64,000 nt of DNA from JAGHEK01 sp044426235 (GTDB lineage Bacteria; Bacillota; Clostridia; Peptostreptococcales; Peptostreptococcaceae): positions 1 to 64,000 of the forward strand of contig JAWXUS010000008.1 in the NCBI GenBank assembly GCA_044426235.1, given 5' to 3'. The notes under the pieces were generated by a model that saw only the letters and a program-made list of their open reading frames with translations, was not told the origin of the DNA and did not search any database. The position numbers and the translations under genes are program-made. This document shows positions 1 through 10,500 of this stretch, in pieces (the stretch's first letter is position 1; each line of letters begins with the position of its first letter).

Positions 1-1917
1 AATGATTGCACCAAATAAAAATCCATAGAAACTTCTAAGAAGTGAATTTACAAGTGGTGTATGTAAATGTGTAAATGTATTTACAGTCGACATAGTACCA
101 ATACTTCCAATGATTAAAACGTATGGAACATACTTCACATTCTTTTTCATCATATAAAAAGCAATTAAAAGTGCTGGATATCCAATTAAGAATTCTTTAG
201 TTCTAGGTCTAACATTTAAAATTCTCTCAAGTGTCGCTCTAATTGTAATTTCTATTTCAGATACATTTGAAGTATTTCCACTTCTAAGTATGTATATATA
301 TCCTCCAACTAAACAAATAGCAGTTATTACTATATGATGAATTTTTATTTTCTTAATTTGAGCTTTATAGTCTATCTCTTTTAATTTATCTATATTTTTT
401 AGATTACTTAAATTACTTAAAACATTAGAATCTACTATCATAAATATACAAACTATTACAACAGGTAATATATATAATACTTTAACACCTACAAAACTTT
501 CCAATTTAAGTAAGTATTCAGTTCCATAAAGTATACTAGAAACTAAGAATCCACTTATTAACGACATACAGCAAGAATAAACATACTTAATCGATATAGA
601 ATTTATTTCTAGTTTATACGGAACAATTATCGCAGCTGATGCACCAACTATTGATACTAATAGCGCATACAACTTCAGTAACATAGTATTTTTACTTTGT
701 AAAGCTATAAAAGCAAATATAAATGATATTAAAAACATTATTACTGAAGACAACATTGCTATCCTCTCTTTATTTACAAAACTTAAAACTAATAATGCCA
801 TAATACTTGCAAAACCTATACCTACAAATATTTCTTCTCTTTTGTAATCCTCTATCTCATTAAAATTAGTTGCCTCACCTATTTCATAACCATTAAGCTC
901 ACTTTTAGCAAGTTTAATTAATGAAATCATACTTTTACTACTTGTTTCTATGTATTCTTTAGTTCTGTAATCTATAAAATCTGAAATTAATATCAATCTC
1001 ATATTTCTTTCTTTAACACCTCTTGCAATTCTTTCAGCGAATTCATTATTACTAAGTTTTAAAAGCCTGTGGTTTATACTGTGTGCTCTAATTAAATTTT
1101 CTTGACCGTTGTTTATATAAGTAGAAAGACCTAAAGCAGTATCGAATTCAGTAGTTGCAACTAAAACATCTTTTTGTTTAAATAGTTCTAAGAACCTATT
1201 TACACTACTTGGATAACCTATCATTTCATTTGATACTTGAACTTTATTTACTCCATACTCATCTATTAAATAGCTAATTTGAGAGAAAAGAGATTCTTGT
1301 ATTAATGAATTTTTCACATTTACAATATTTAAAATAGGTTGCATTCCATTATCATAAACTTCCTTTATATGTTTTTCATCAATCATTAATTTATCTATTA
1401 AAAGTGAATTTGGAGTTTTTCCATCTCCATAAACAATTTCTATTGGTTCATCAACATAAATAAATAAATCATCTTCATTTTCTTCAAATTCATAATTTCC
1501 AAAATGTTTTTTAAGTATATTTAATTCCTCTTCTAAAAAATCTTCTTTAGAAATCATAACTAAGAAATGATATCTTGACGTATACTTACTAATTAAATCA
1601 TCAACTTCATAATTGAAATTTTCTTTTTCATTAAAATATGTTTCGATAGTTACATATTTTATATCTCTATATTCAGATAATTCTTTTATACTCAAATTAT
1701 CAAATGAAATAGTATTAACACCCACTTCTTTTAAATCTTTATAATAAGATTCTCTATCTTTTTCTTCATGTATTTTTAGTATTGGATGAATATTTAATGC
1801 TATTTGATAAGTATCATTGTTTACTTCAACAAATACCCTTTCCTTAATTATTGGAAAAGCCCCAATCATACTAAATATCAGTATTATAGTAAAAAATAAC
1901 TTTAGATTTTTTTTCAT
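1..1917 (-). CDS. DUF5693 family membrane protein (3' end beyond window)
   Basis: The frame is open from an ATG at 1917 (good Shine-Dalgarno, GGAGG, just upstream) through position 1, so at least 639 residues are encoded and the C-terminus is missing. The product has an N-terminal hydrophobic signal or anchor, an extracytoplasmic region of about 300 residues, and then many hydrophobic membrane segments from roughly residue 330 on. I recognise this as the DUF5693 type found beside csaB and tagA in Clostridia; its biochemical role is not known. The tagA-like gene ends 2 bp upstream-side of its start, so the two are probably co-transcribed and act in secondary cell wall polymer synthesis or export (inference). 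A csaB pyruvyltransferase may follow beyond the left edge. Confidence 0.75.
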   Translation of the reverse strand, partial: MKKNLKLFFTIILIFSMIGAFPIIKERVFVEVNNDTYQIALNIHPILKIHEEKDRESYYKDLKEVGVNTISFDNLSIKELSEYRDIKYVTIETYFNEKENFNYEVDDLISKYTSRYHFLVMISKEDFLEEELNILKKHFGNYEFEENEDDLFIYVDEPIEIVYGDGKTPNSLLIDKLMIDEKHIKEVYDNGMQPILNIVNVKNSLIQESLFSQISYLIDEYGVNKVQVSNEMIGYPSSVNRFLELFKQKDVLVATTEFDTALGLSTYINNGQENLIRAHSINHRLLKLSNNEFAERIARGVKERNMRLILISDFIDYRTKEYIETSSKSMISLIKLAKSELNGYEIGEATNFNEIEDYKREEIFVGIGFASIMALLVLSFVNKERIAMLSSVIMFLISFIFAFIALQSKNTMLLKLYALLVSIVGASAAIIVPYKLEINSISIKYVYSCCMSLISGFLVSSILYGTEYLLKLESFVGVKVLYILPVVIVCIFMIVDSNVLSNLSNLKNIDKLKEIDYKAQIKKIKIHHIVITAICLVGGYIYILRSGNTSNVSEIEITIRATLERILNVRPRTKEFLIGYPALLIAFYMMKKNVKYVPYVLIIGSIGTMSTVNTFTHLHTPLVNSLLRSFYGFLFGAII

Positions 1918-1919
1918 AA

Positions 1920-2639
1920 TTACTCCTCCTTATCTTTTATAACTTCTAAAACAAATTTTGGAAGAGAAATATATCTTCCTATTCTTTTCGGATCATTTAA
2001 TACTCTATATAACCATTCAATATTTAATTTTTGCCAAATTTTTGGTGCTCTTTTAGTATTCCCTGATATAACATCGAAACTACCTCCAACACCCATAAAT
2101 AATCCTTTATCAACTCTATCTAGTGCTTTTATAATCCATTCATCTTGAAGTGGACACCCTTTAGCTACAAATATGTAATCAGGCTTTAATTCTATTATTT
2201 CATTAACTATCTTATTATCAGAATCATCATGATACCCATTGTGATAACCACATATATCTAATTTAGAAAACTTTTCTTTCAAAACTAAAACCATTGTTTG
2301 AATAGTTTCTTCTTTTGCCCCATAAAAATATACTTTTTCATTATTATCATTAGCATGTGATAATAAATCCATAGTAAGTTCTATTCCCGGTATCCTTTCT
2401 TTTATACTTTTTTTCTTAATTTGTGCTCCCTTAACAATTCCAATTCCATCCGGAATTATTATATCTGCTCTTTTTGATATTTCTAAATAATTATTATTCT
2501 CTCTTGCATACATAGCAATTTCTGCATTTGCAGTTATAATAAATGTTTTTTTATTGCTTTTTACTCTTGAATAAATATTTTCTAATAATTCATTTTTTGT
2601 ACCAGCAAAAAAATCTAAATCAAGTATTTTAACATTCAT
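1920..2639 (-). CDS. tagA: WecB/TagA/CpsF family glycosyltransferase
   Basis: A 239-residue protein of the family that transfers N-acetylmannosamine (or a related aminosugar) from the UDP-sugar to an undecaprenyl-linked acceptor on the inner membrane face. Visible family features are the ITANAEIAMYARE segment near the N-terminus, the PDGIGIVKGA motif, the RIPGIEL motif, and the GVGGSFDVISG and RAPKIWQKLNIEWLYR motifs near the C-terminus. Length is typical. AAGGAAGG precedes the ATG. It sits between a sugar-phosphate transferase and the DUF5693 protein, a context that points to the polymer that anchors SLH proteins rather than to classical teichoic acid; that last step is inference. Confidence 0.88.
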   Translation of the reverse strand: MNVKILDLDFFAGTKNELLENIYSRVKSNKKTFIITANAEIAMYARENNNYLEISKRADIIIPDGIGIVKGAQIKKKSIKERIPGIELTMDLLSHANDNNEKVYFYGAKEETIQTMVLVLKEKFSKLDICGYHNGYHDDSDNKIVNEIIELKPDYIFVAKGCPLQDEWIIKALDRVDKGLFMGVGGSFDVISGNTKRAPKIWQKLNIEWLYRVLNDPKRIGRYISLPKFVLEVIKDKEE

Positions 2640-2665
2640 AAAATAACCTTCCTTATAAATTATTA

Positions 2666-2690
2666 TAACCTATTGAAAATCAATAGGTTA
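2666..2690 (-). terminator. Hairpin between sugar transferase and tagA
   Basis: Perfect 10-bp inverted repeat (TAACCTATTG / CAATAGGTTA) with a 5-nt loop directly after the sugar-transferase stop codon. There is no clear U-run, so it may be a weak terminator or an mRNA 3' stabiliser rather than a full stop. Confidence 0.4.
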
Positions 2691-3338
2691 TTATCTTATA
2701 TCATCTCTTTTTATTACTTTAAGTCCTGTCATAAACATAATATAAAAATCAAATCCAACACTTCTTCTCATTAAATACTCTTTATCATATTTTACTTTTT
2801 CTTCAACATCTAAATTATCTCGCCCATTTATTTGTGCCCATCCAGTTATTCCAGGAAGAATAGAATCTACATTTTCTTTAGCTCGTAAATTAACTAAATC
2901 TTCTTCTTTTTCTATAACAGGTCTTGGACCAACTATACTCATATCACCTTTTAGTATATTTATAAGTTGTGGAAGTTCATCTATACTAGTTTTTCTTATT
3001 ATCTTACCAATTTTAGTTACATACATATTAGGGTCTGTCATATCATTAGTTGCCATATTCGGCGTTTCTGTTTTCATACTTCTAAATTTATATATGTAAA
3101 ATGGCTTACTATTTTTACCTATCCTTATTTGTTTAAAAATAATAGATCCTTTAGATTCGATTTTAATTAAAATTGCAGTTATTAAAAATATAGGAAGAAG
3201 AATTATTATTCCAATTAAAGAAATCATCATATCTATGCTTCTTTTTATAAAATTATAAAAACTAATTTTTTTATTGTAATTATTAATATATATTTCGTTG
3301 TGTTTTTTTGCATTATCTATTATTTGTTTATTTTCCAC
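2691..3338 (-). CDS. Undecaprenyl-phosphate sugar phosphotransferase
   Basis: A 215-residue bacterial sugar transferase (PF02397 type) that loads the first sugar phosphate onto undecaprenyl phosphate. One membrane segment lies at about residues 33-58. The catalytic domain follows with GSIIFKQIRIGKN, YKFRSMKT, TSIDELPQLINILKGDMS, the VGPRP motif and LPGITGWAQINGR. It is the short form, without the long multi-TM N-terminus of WbaP or WcaJ. The start is a GTG (codon 3338-3336) preceded by GGAGGGAAG. The sugar specificity cannot be told. It starts a probable operon with tagA and the DUF5693 gene. Confidence 0.9.
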   Translation of the reverse strand: MENKQIIDNAKKHNEIYINNYNKKISFYNFIKRSIDMMISLIGIIILLPIFLITAILIKIESKGSIIFKQIRIGKNSKPFYIYKFRSMKTETPNMATNDMTDPNMYVTKIGKIIRKTSIDELPQLINILKGDMSIVGPRPVIEKEEDLVNLRAKENVDSILPGITGWAQINGRDNLDVEEKVKYDKEYLMRRSVGFDFYIMFMTGLKVIKRDDIR

Positions 3339-3575
3339 AACTTCCCTCCTAACACCTAATTTTTAGGTATAAAATTATACTTGCTAAATTTTATTCTACC
3401 ATTTTACGATTATTTTGTACATATTTTTAAGGTAATTTACAAAATATATTTGCTGTGCTATATATTTCATCAATAAATACCATTTTATTCATTTAGTTAT
3501 ATTTATATGCTAACAAATTATAATTTATTAAGATTATTTTAACCGATAAAACTAAGTTTTATTATTATATTTTAT

Positions 3576-4334
3576 TTAAGAATTGACCTTATTAATTAAA
3601 CTTAATAATTCATTAGTATCTTTAACATTTATCTGGCCTGGTGCCGAAGTTTTGCTTATACTAGCAAAAGTTATCGTGGAATTAAATATTTCACCTAAAA
3701 ATCTTGTACATATTCCGTCACTTCCCATAGAAATTAAAATCATAGGAATATCATTTAACTCATTAAATATAAGCCCTATTTTTAGCATTTCTAAAGAATC
3801 TAGTTTATTTTTTGGCATAAATGCTAACTTTAAAATGTCTGGTTTATGCTTTTTCATATCATTTAATCGATTTAATATAATTTCATCCTTCGGCGTTTCA
3901 ATAAAATTATGATTTGATATTATTACTTTGATATTATTTTTTCTAGATATTCCTATTAATCTATTTAAAATATTTTCACCCATAAAATATTCTAAATCAA
4001 TACAATCAACAAGCTTAGTCTCCAAAACAAATCTATTAATATTTATATATTCTTCTTCATCTATTTTTCTTACTCCACCTTCATCTATACTTCTAAATGT
4101 AAATATGATTGGTTTATTATTCAAAATTTCATTTAATTTAATTAAAAAAATAGATACTTGATTTAAATCTAAAATATCATCAAAGTAATCAGCTCTCCAC
4201 TCAAGTATATCAAAAGAAGTTAAATCATAAAATTTAACTTCTTTAATCATTTCGTCTATTGATTTTGTAATCAAAGAAACTGCTATCTTAGGTTTACCTG
4301 ATTCAATATTAATATTTTTTAACTTAACTTTCAT
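3576..4334 (-). CDS. aroD: 3-dehydroquinate dehydratase, type I
   Basis: A 252-residue type I dehydroquinase, third step of the shikimate pathway, using a Schiff-base lysine. Signatures in order: EWRADYF (about 47-53), FTFRSIDEGG (about 79-88), DLEYF with an acidic residue, SNHNF carrying the catalytic His, DILKLAFMP carrying the Schiff-base Lys, ISMGSDGICTRFLGEIF, and TFASISKTSAPGQI near the C-terminus. Length is normal. No other aro gene is adjacent. It starts 8 bp after the GGDEF gene stop, so the two are probably one transcript, an unexpected pairing. A short imperfect inverted repeat lies after the stop but there is no strong terminator. Confidence 0.93.
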   Translation of the reverse strand: MKVKLKNINIESGKPKIAVSLITKSIDEMIKEVKFYDLTSFDILEWRADYFDDILDLNQVSIFLIKLNEILNNKPIIFTFRSIDEGGVRKIDEEEYININRFVLETKLVDCIDLEYFMGENILNRLIGISRKNNIKVIISNHNFIETPKDEIILNRLNDMKKHKPDILKLAFMPKNKLDSLEMLKIGLIFNELNDIPMILISMGSDGICTRFLGEIFNSTITFASISKTSAPGQINVKDTNELLSLINKVNS

Positions 4335-4342
4335 ATTACCAC

Positions 4343-5521
4343 CTACTCTTTTACTATAAAACTATTTTTACCATTTCTTTTTACTTCATATAAAAGACTA
4401 TCTGCTAATTCATAATTTGTTAAGAAATCATTATTTAGATTAAACTTACTAATACCAACACTAATAGTTAACTTTGGTGTTATATCTAATTCTCTTAACC
4501 TACTAAATATATTTTGAAATACCTCTTTAGGATCTGTATCAACATTAATAAATCCTGCAAATTCATCTCCACCAATTCTAAAGAAACTACAATTCATACT
4601 TCTTTTTGTATTTAAAATATCTCCAAGTATTTTTAAATACTTATCTCCCATAATATGTCCGTGTTCATTATTTAAAGTTCTTAAATCATCTAAATCAACT
4701 ATACATAAATAACATTCAGTTTTTAATTGATAAATACTATCTAAAGTATTTTCAAATTTCCTTCTATTAAATAAGCCTGTTAAAATATCTTTTTCAGAAT
4801 TTTCTATGGCTTCCATTTCTTCAGTTATATCTCTCGATATACATAAAACTCCACCATCAATATTCTCTTTTGAAACTCTAAAATATCTTCCATATACATT
4901 TTCAATTCCATAATAGTATCCATTTTCTAGAGTTTTTATATCTCCTTCTTTACTTTGAAGATAAACCGATTTACTAAGAAATCCTTTATCTTTTAATTCT
5001 TCATCTTTTTTACCTAAAATTTCACTTCTTACTGTGTTAATACTTTCTGCAAATTTTTTATTTACATATTCATATTTGAGATGCCTATCTTTAAAAAATA
5101 TAATATCATTCGATTTGTCCACTAACATAGATAAAAAATTCAAATGTTCATTTTCAACTGTCATTGCAATAAACTCAAGTAAAAAATATTCATCAATTAA
5201 AGAAATCTTTACAGATACCGTTGCATTTATTCCATTTTTTTTAATTTCTATACCGCTTATCGTTTTTGGACTTTTATTTTCACCTACTATATTTAAAGTT
5301 CTATTTATCAAGCAAGATCTACAATTACTAGTTGTTTGACAATCAGCCTGTTCTAAAATTGTAAAATTACAATTTATATAATTACCAAAAAGACTATTTA
5401 TATTGTTATCTAACAAATCTTTAATAATTTCATTAGCATAGACTATATTCCTAGATTTATCTAATATAATAATTCCCGTTTCTTGATTTTCTACTATTTT
5501 ATACATTAAATCATTTTGCAT
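4343..5521 (-). CDS. PAS-PAS-GGDEF diguanylate cyclase
   Basis: A 392-residue soluble protein likely to make cyclic di-GMP. Residues about 1-115 form a PAS-like domain with a cysteine cluster (one Cys, then C-x5-C-x2-C) that could bind a metal, cluster or redox signal. Residues about 125-235 are a second PAS domain with a KDRHLKYEYVNKKF core. The GGDEF domain begins near 240 (DILTGLFNRRKFE) and keeps the active-site motif in RIGGDEFAGF. There is no EAL or HD-GYP domain and no membrane segment. The ATG has AGGAG upstream. Confidence 0.88.
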   Translation of the reverse strand: MQNDLMYKIVENQETGIIILDKSRNIVYANEIIKDLLDNNINSLFGNYINCNFTILEQADCQTTSNCRSCLINRTLNIVGENKSPKTISGIEIKKNGINATVSVKISLIDEYFLLEFIAMTVENEHLNFLSMLVDKSNDIIFFKDRHLKYEYVNKKFAESINTVRSEILGKKDEELKDKGFLSKSVYLQSKEGDIKTLENGYYYGIENVYGRYFRVSKENIDGGVLCISRDITEEMEAIENSEKDILTGLFNRRKFENTLDSIYQLKTECYLCIVDLDDLRTLNNEHGHIMGDKYLKILGDILNTKRSMNCSFFRIGGDEFAGFINVDTDPKEVFQNIFSRLRELDITPKLTISVGISKFNLNNDFLTNYELADSLLYEVKRNGKNSFIVKE

Positions 5522-5631
5522 AAGATTACTCCTAACTAATAATATTTTTACTATTAAAATTTCATTATATATTGTTTAATATTATCATTTTAAGAAAATA
5601 TTGTATACAATTTAAAACTTAATTAAATAAA

Positions 5632-5666
5632 AAATATTTATAAATGAAATTCATTTATAAATATTT
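5632..5666 (-). terminator. AT-only inverted repeat after the LRR gene
   Basis: A near-perfect 17-bp inverted repeat (arm AAATATTTATAAATGAA) of almost pure A/T. On the minus strand it is followed by a T-rich run, so it plausibly ends the transcript of the LRR gene despite its low-GC stem. Confidence 0.5.
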
Positions 5667-5710
5667 CAATCTTTATTTATAGAAAACCTTTAAAATAATT
5701 ATTCAAAATC

Positions 5711-7414
5711 TTATATTTTAAGAACTCTTTTTACTACTACATTTTCTGAAAATACACTTTCATTTATAAAATTTATATGATCTAGCACTATTATTTCTAA
5801 ATTTTCACAATCACTACTAAAAACATTTTTACCAATATCTATTATTGAGTTTGGGAAAATTATTTTATTAATTTTTGAAGAACTATTAAATGCGAAATCA
5901 TCAATAAATGATATTGAATCTGAAAGCATAATTTCTCTTAATCCACTACAATGATCAAATGCTTGCTTACCAATAAATGTTACAGAGTTTGGTATATTTA
6001 ATATTTCTAAATTTTCACATCCATAAAATGCTTTTTCATCAATTAAAGTTATTGATCTTGGAATCATTAGTTCTTTAATACTTCTACAACCTTCAAATGT
6101 TGATAATTCAACAGTAGTTAAAGATGTAGATAAATTTACACGAGTAAGGCTTTCACATTCAAAGAATGCAAATTTATCTATGTGAGAAACTGAATTTGGT
6201 ATATTTATATTTTTAAGTCTAGTACAACCTCTAAAAGCATTTTCTTCAATAGACTTTAAATTATCAGATAACCTAGCAGTCTCCATATTAATACAATTTT
6301 CAAATGTTGAATAATTTATTTTTGTTATTGTATTTGGTATAGTTATTTCTTTTAAGTTTTTACAATTAAAAAATGCTTTTTGACCTATATAATTTAATGT
6401 TTTTGAAAAATGAACATCAATTAATGATGTGCAATTATAAAATGCATTTTCTTCAATTTTCTTTATCGGTTGAAACATTCCAACTATCCTTAAATTTGTA
6501 CAATCATAAAACATATCTTTACTTATTTTTTCAATTGGACTAAGTATAATTACTTCTTCTAAATTTTCGCATTCTTTAAAAACTGATTCTCCTATTTCTA
6601 AAAGGCTAGTTGGAAAAAATATTCTTTGTAAACTTATACATTTATAAAAAACATTCTCTTTTACTATTTCTAGTCTTTTTGGCATATTCACAAATTTTAA
6701 ACTACTACATTCATTGAATAAATATTTATTAAGAACTTTTAAAGAATCCGATAAAATAACTTTTTCTAAATTTTCGCATCCACTAAAAGCATATTCATCT
6801 ATTTTTTCAACAGAATCTGGTATAACAATTTTTTTTAAATTTTTACAATCTTTAAAAGCATTCTTGCCTATATAAACCACATAATCTGGTATAAATACTT
6901 CTTCTAAATCTTGTCTATTTTCATATTGATTATCATTTATTCTAGATAAATTTTTATCGTAAATAGAAATTCTTTTTTTAACATCAACAGTATTTAAAAA
7001 AGCATATTCTTCAATTTCCTCAACAGAACTTGGAATTATAGCTTCACTTAAGTTATAACATTTATCAAATGCATATCTCTCAATTTTTTTAATTGAATCA
7101 GGTAGTATTATTTTTCTTAGCTTATCGCACCCTAAAAAAGCATACTCCTTAATTTCTTTTATTGAATTTGGAATTATTACAGTTTCTAAATTAACACATC
7201 CATCGAATGTATGTTCATTAATTGAATCTATTGAATTTGGTAAAACTATTCTTTTTAAATTTATACAGTTTTTAAAAGCATTTTGACCTATAACTTTAAC
7301 TGAATTAGGTATTATTATTAACTCAACTTTATCATATCCTAAAAATTGACCGTCTTTAATTTCATCAACGGAACTTGGAATAATTATTTTTTCTAAATCT
7401 TCATATTCAGACAT
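5711..7414 (-). CDS. BspA-like leucine-rich repeat protein, no signal peptide
   Basis: A 567-residue protein built almost entirely from about 23-residue repeats of the BspA or Treponema LRR_5 type, each with an element such as IPNSVKEIKEYAFLGCDKL. More than twenty copies fill the protein. I place the start at the ATG at 7414, because GAAAGGAAG lies just before it and the ten codons upstream have no better site. There is no signal peptide, lipobox, SLH, sortase or choline-binding domain, so the product looks cytoplasmic or released by an unusual route, unlike typical BspA adhesins. Function unknown; the fold is for protein-protein contacts. Confidence 0.85.
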   Translation of the reverse strand: MSEYEDLEKIIIPSSVDEIKDGQFLGYDKVELIIIPNSVKVIGQNAFKNCINLKRIVLPNSIDSINEHTFDGCVNLETVIIPNSIKEIKEYAFLGCDKLRKIILPDSIKKIERYAFDKCYNLSEAIIPSSVEEIEEYAFLNTVDVKKRISIYDKNLSRINDNQYENRQDLEEVFIPDYVVYIGKNAFKDCKNLKKIVIPDSVEKIDEYAFSGCENLEKVILSDSLKVLNKYLFNECSSLKFVNMPKRLEIVKENVFYKCISLQRIFFPTSLLEIGESVFKECENLEEVIILSPIEKISKDMFYDCTNLRIVGMFQPIKKIEENAFYNCTSLIDVHFSKTLNYIGQKAFFNCKNLKEITIPNTITKINYSTFENCINMETARLSDNLKSIEENAFRGCTRLKNINIPNSVSHIDKFAFFECESLTRVNLSTSLTTVELSTFEGCRSIKELMIPRSITLIDEKAFYGCENLEILNIPNSVTFIGKQAFDHCSGLREIMLSDSISFIDDFAFNSSSKINKIIFPNSIIDIGKNVFSSDCENLEIIVLDHINFINESVFSENVVVKRVLKI

Positions 7415-7533
7415 ATATACTTCCTTTCTAATTGTTTTATACAAATACTTTTCTATAAGTACATAATTCGATTAATTAAATATAACCTTAATTATATCAT
7501 TTTTTATTATTATTTCATAGTGACATAAAAAAT

Positions 7534-7557
7534 AAAAGACACTCAAAAGTGTCTTTT
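7534..7557 (-). terminator. Terminator of the propeller sensor kinase
   Basis: Stem AAAAGACACT / AGTGTCTTTT with a 4-nt loop, followed by a T-rich stretch on the minus strand, directly downstream of the kinase stop codon at 7566. Confidence 0.8.
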
Positions 7558-7565
7558 AAAATTAA

Positions 7566-10500
7566 CTATTTTTGTATTGGTAATGTAATTACAAACTTAC
7601 TTCCTTTATTAACTTCACTATAAACATTTATTTCTCCACTATGAAGTTTTATTATTTGCTTTGTAATTGTAAGTCCTAATCCACTTCCGCCTTTAACAAC
7701 TTGATTATCATCAATTACTTGACTAAATCTATCAAATATTATTTTTTGATTTTTTTCATCTATACCTATCCCATTATCCTCAACACTAATTAAAGCATTA
7801 TTTCCATCTTGGTCTATATTAACTTCTATAGTTCCATTTTCAGGTGTAAATTTAATGGCATTACTAACTAAATTAACAACACATCTTTCTATTTCATAAG
7901 AATCAATATCTAAATATAATTCTTCAATTTTAGGATCTATTATAAGATTTATCTTTTTTTCCTTTGCATAATCGACTAAACCAAGTACACAATCTTCAAC
8001 CACTAATACAAGATCTTTATTTTCTATTTTTAAAACATAAGTATTACTTTCAATTTTCGAACCATCTATAATATTATTTATTAAATTTAAAAGTCTTGAA
8101 GAGTTTCTTTGATATATATCAATATAATGATTTAATTTTTCTTTTGGTATTCCATTTTCAGAATTATTAAGTCCATATATTAATTGATTGGTACTACTTA
8201 TAACATTTAGAGGTGTTCTTAATTCGTGTGATAAATTAACAAAGTAATTATTTTTATTTTGCTCAAGTTTTAATACTTTATTAAGTAACTCAGTATTTCT
8301 ATCCATCTCTTCAACTAATTTTTCTGTTTTACTTTTAACTAATTTATCCAGTCTTTTTGTTTTATTTATCATACTATGAACTATTAATAATACTATTAAA
8401 AAATATATGCAGTATGCCATATCAGTTTTCCAAAATGGAGGTCTTATCTCAAATGTAATTAAACTTTCTTCCCCAATATCTCCATTGCTATACCTCGGAG
8501 ATATCCTAAATGTATATTCTCCAGGAATTAACTGATGAAACACAACATCATTATTTGTAGTTTCAATCCATTCACTATTATATCCATTGTCTAGAGTATA
8601 ATAATAACTTACATTGTTAGTACTATATTTTGGTAAAAAATACTTTATTCTTAAAACATTTTCATCATAATTTAATTTTCTAGTAAAAATATCATCAGAT
8701 TCTTTTCCGTGTACTTCTACTCCTTCAAATATAACACTTGGCCTATATTCTTTTGTAGACATTTCCTCAACATCTATAATATTTAGTCCATTAACTCCAC
8801 CAAATACTAAATCAAAATCTTTAGTTTTATAATATGCATTTCCATTAAATTCATTGCTTTGAAGTCCATCCATAATATTAAAATTTTCGAATCTTAATTC
8901 ACTAGTATTAAATTTAGAAATACCACCATTAGTACTCATCCATAAATTATTACTATCATCAACTAGTATTCCATAAACAGTATCATTACAAAGTCCATCT
9001 TTCATAGTATATCTAGTAATTTTACTATCTTCAATTTTATTTAACCCATAGCTTGTACCAACCCAAATATCACCATTTAAATCTTCAACTATACTTCTAA
9101 CATTAGAATTACTTAAACTATTTTCATCGATATCACTATAAATAAAATTTACTACTTCTTTAGTTATTGGATCTATTTTTAAAAGTCCTTCATTTCTAAA
9201 TAACCCTAAATAATAATATCCATTACTATCTTCATATATTGTATAAATAAAGCTACTTAAATTTCCTAAACTTCCAATATCATTTACTATACTCATATCT
9301 TTAGTATCAATAATATTAATTCCATTATCAGTTCCAACCCATAAATAACCTTTACTATCTAAAAACACTTTATTTATTAAGTTAGATGAAAGACCATCTT
9401 CAGTAGTGATAATTTCAACGGTTTTATAGAGTTTATCTATTCTATTAAGTCCATTTTTTGTAGCAACAAAAATATTATTACCATATCCAGTAATATCTTT
9501 TATGGAATAATCACTTAATCTAAGTTCTTCATTACCTTCATTTATATAATAAATTGTATCATTTTCTCGATCTATAATATTTAGTCCTTCTGAATTTGTT
9601 CCAACCCATAATAATTCTTCATCATCTTCATATATTCCGTGAACAGATTTTTGACTCAAAGAATTAGCATATCCTTCCTCTCCTCTATAATATATAATCT
9701 TATTATTTGGATCAAAAATACTTATTCCAAGGTAAGTTCCAATCCAAATAAGGCCTTCACAGTCTTCATAAATATCTTTTACATTATTATTTATTAAACT
9801 ATTTTTATCATTTGGATTATTCTTATAAGTAATAAAATTATCTTTTTCGTAATTATATTTTGATAACCCTGAATTAGTCCCAATCCATAAATTATCATTA
9901 TTATCTATGTATATATCTCCAATAAGACCATTTGAAATCGAATACTTATCACTCGGATCATTTACATAAAACTTCTTTTCATTAGTTTCTAAATCGATTC
10001 TTATAACTCCATCTTCTTTTGTTCCAACCCACATATAACCATTTTCGTCATATTGTAGATTGTATACATCTTTAGTAGCTATTTGAGTTTCAGTTCCATT
10101 TTCAAAACTTTTAATAAGCTCTAGATCTTTAGAAAATTTATCTAAACCATTACTTGTTGCAACCCATAAATTTTCATTATGATCAACTTCCATAGAATAA
10201 ATACGATTTGAAGTCATATTCTCATCTAATTCAAGTTTTATAAATTCATCTTTTTCTTTATCGTATAAATCCATACCTTGCGTAGTTGATATTATTATTT
10301 TTCCATCTACAAATAAAATATCACTTATATAACTATTTGATAAAGTTCCACCAGATTGTTCTCCAACATATTTAGTTATTGTATCATTTTCAATATCTAT
10401 TTTATTTAAACCATTGGTTGTTCCAACCCACATATATCCATCATAATCTTCTATGATTTCAGTTATAAAATTTCCACTAAGCGATTCATTTTTATCCTCT

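Noticed and set aside
3352..3366. Small palindrome ACCTAATTTTTAGGT before the sugar transferase as an operator
   Set aside because: It is short and A/T-rich, with no known regulator match; I could not support a role.
5711..7414. Tandem repeats in DNA
   Set aside because: They reflect protein-level leucine-rich repeats; the DNA copies have diverged.
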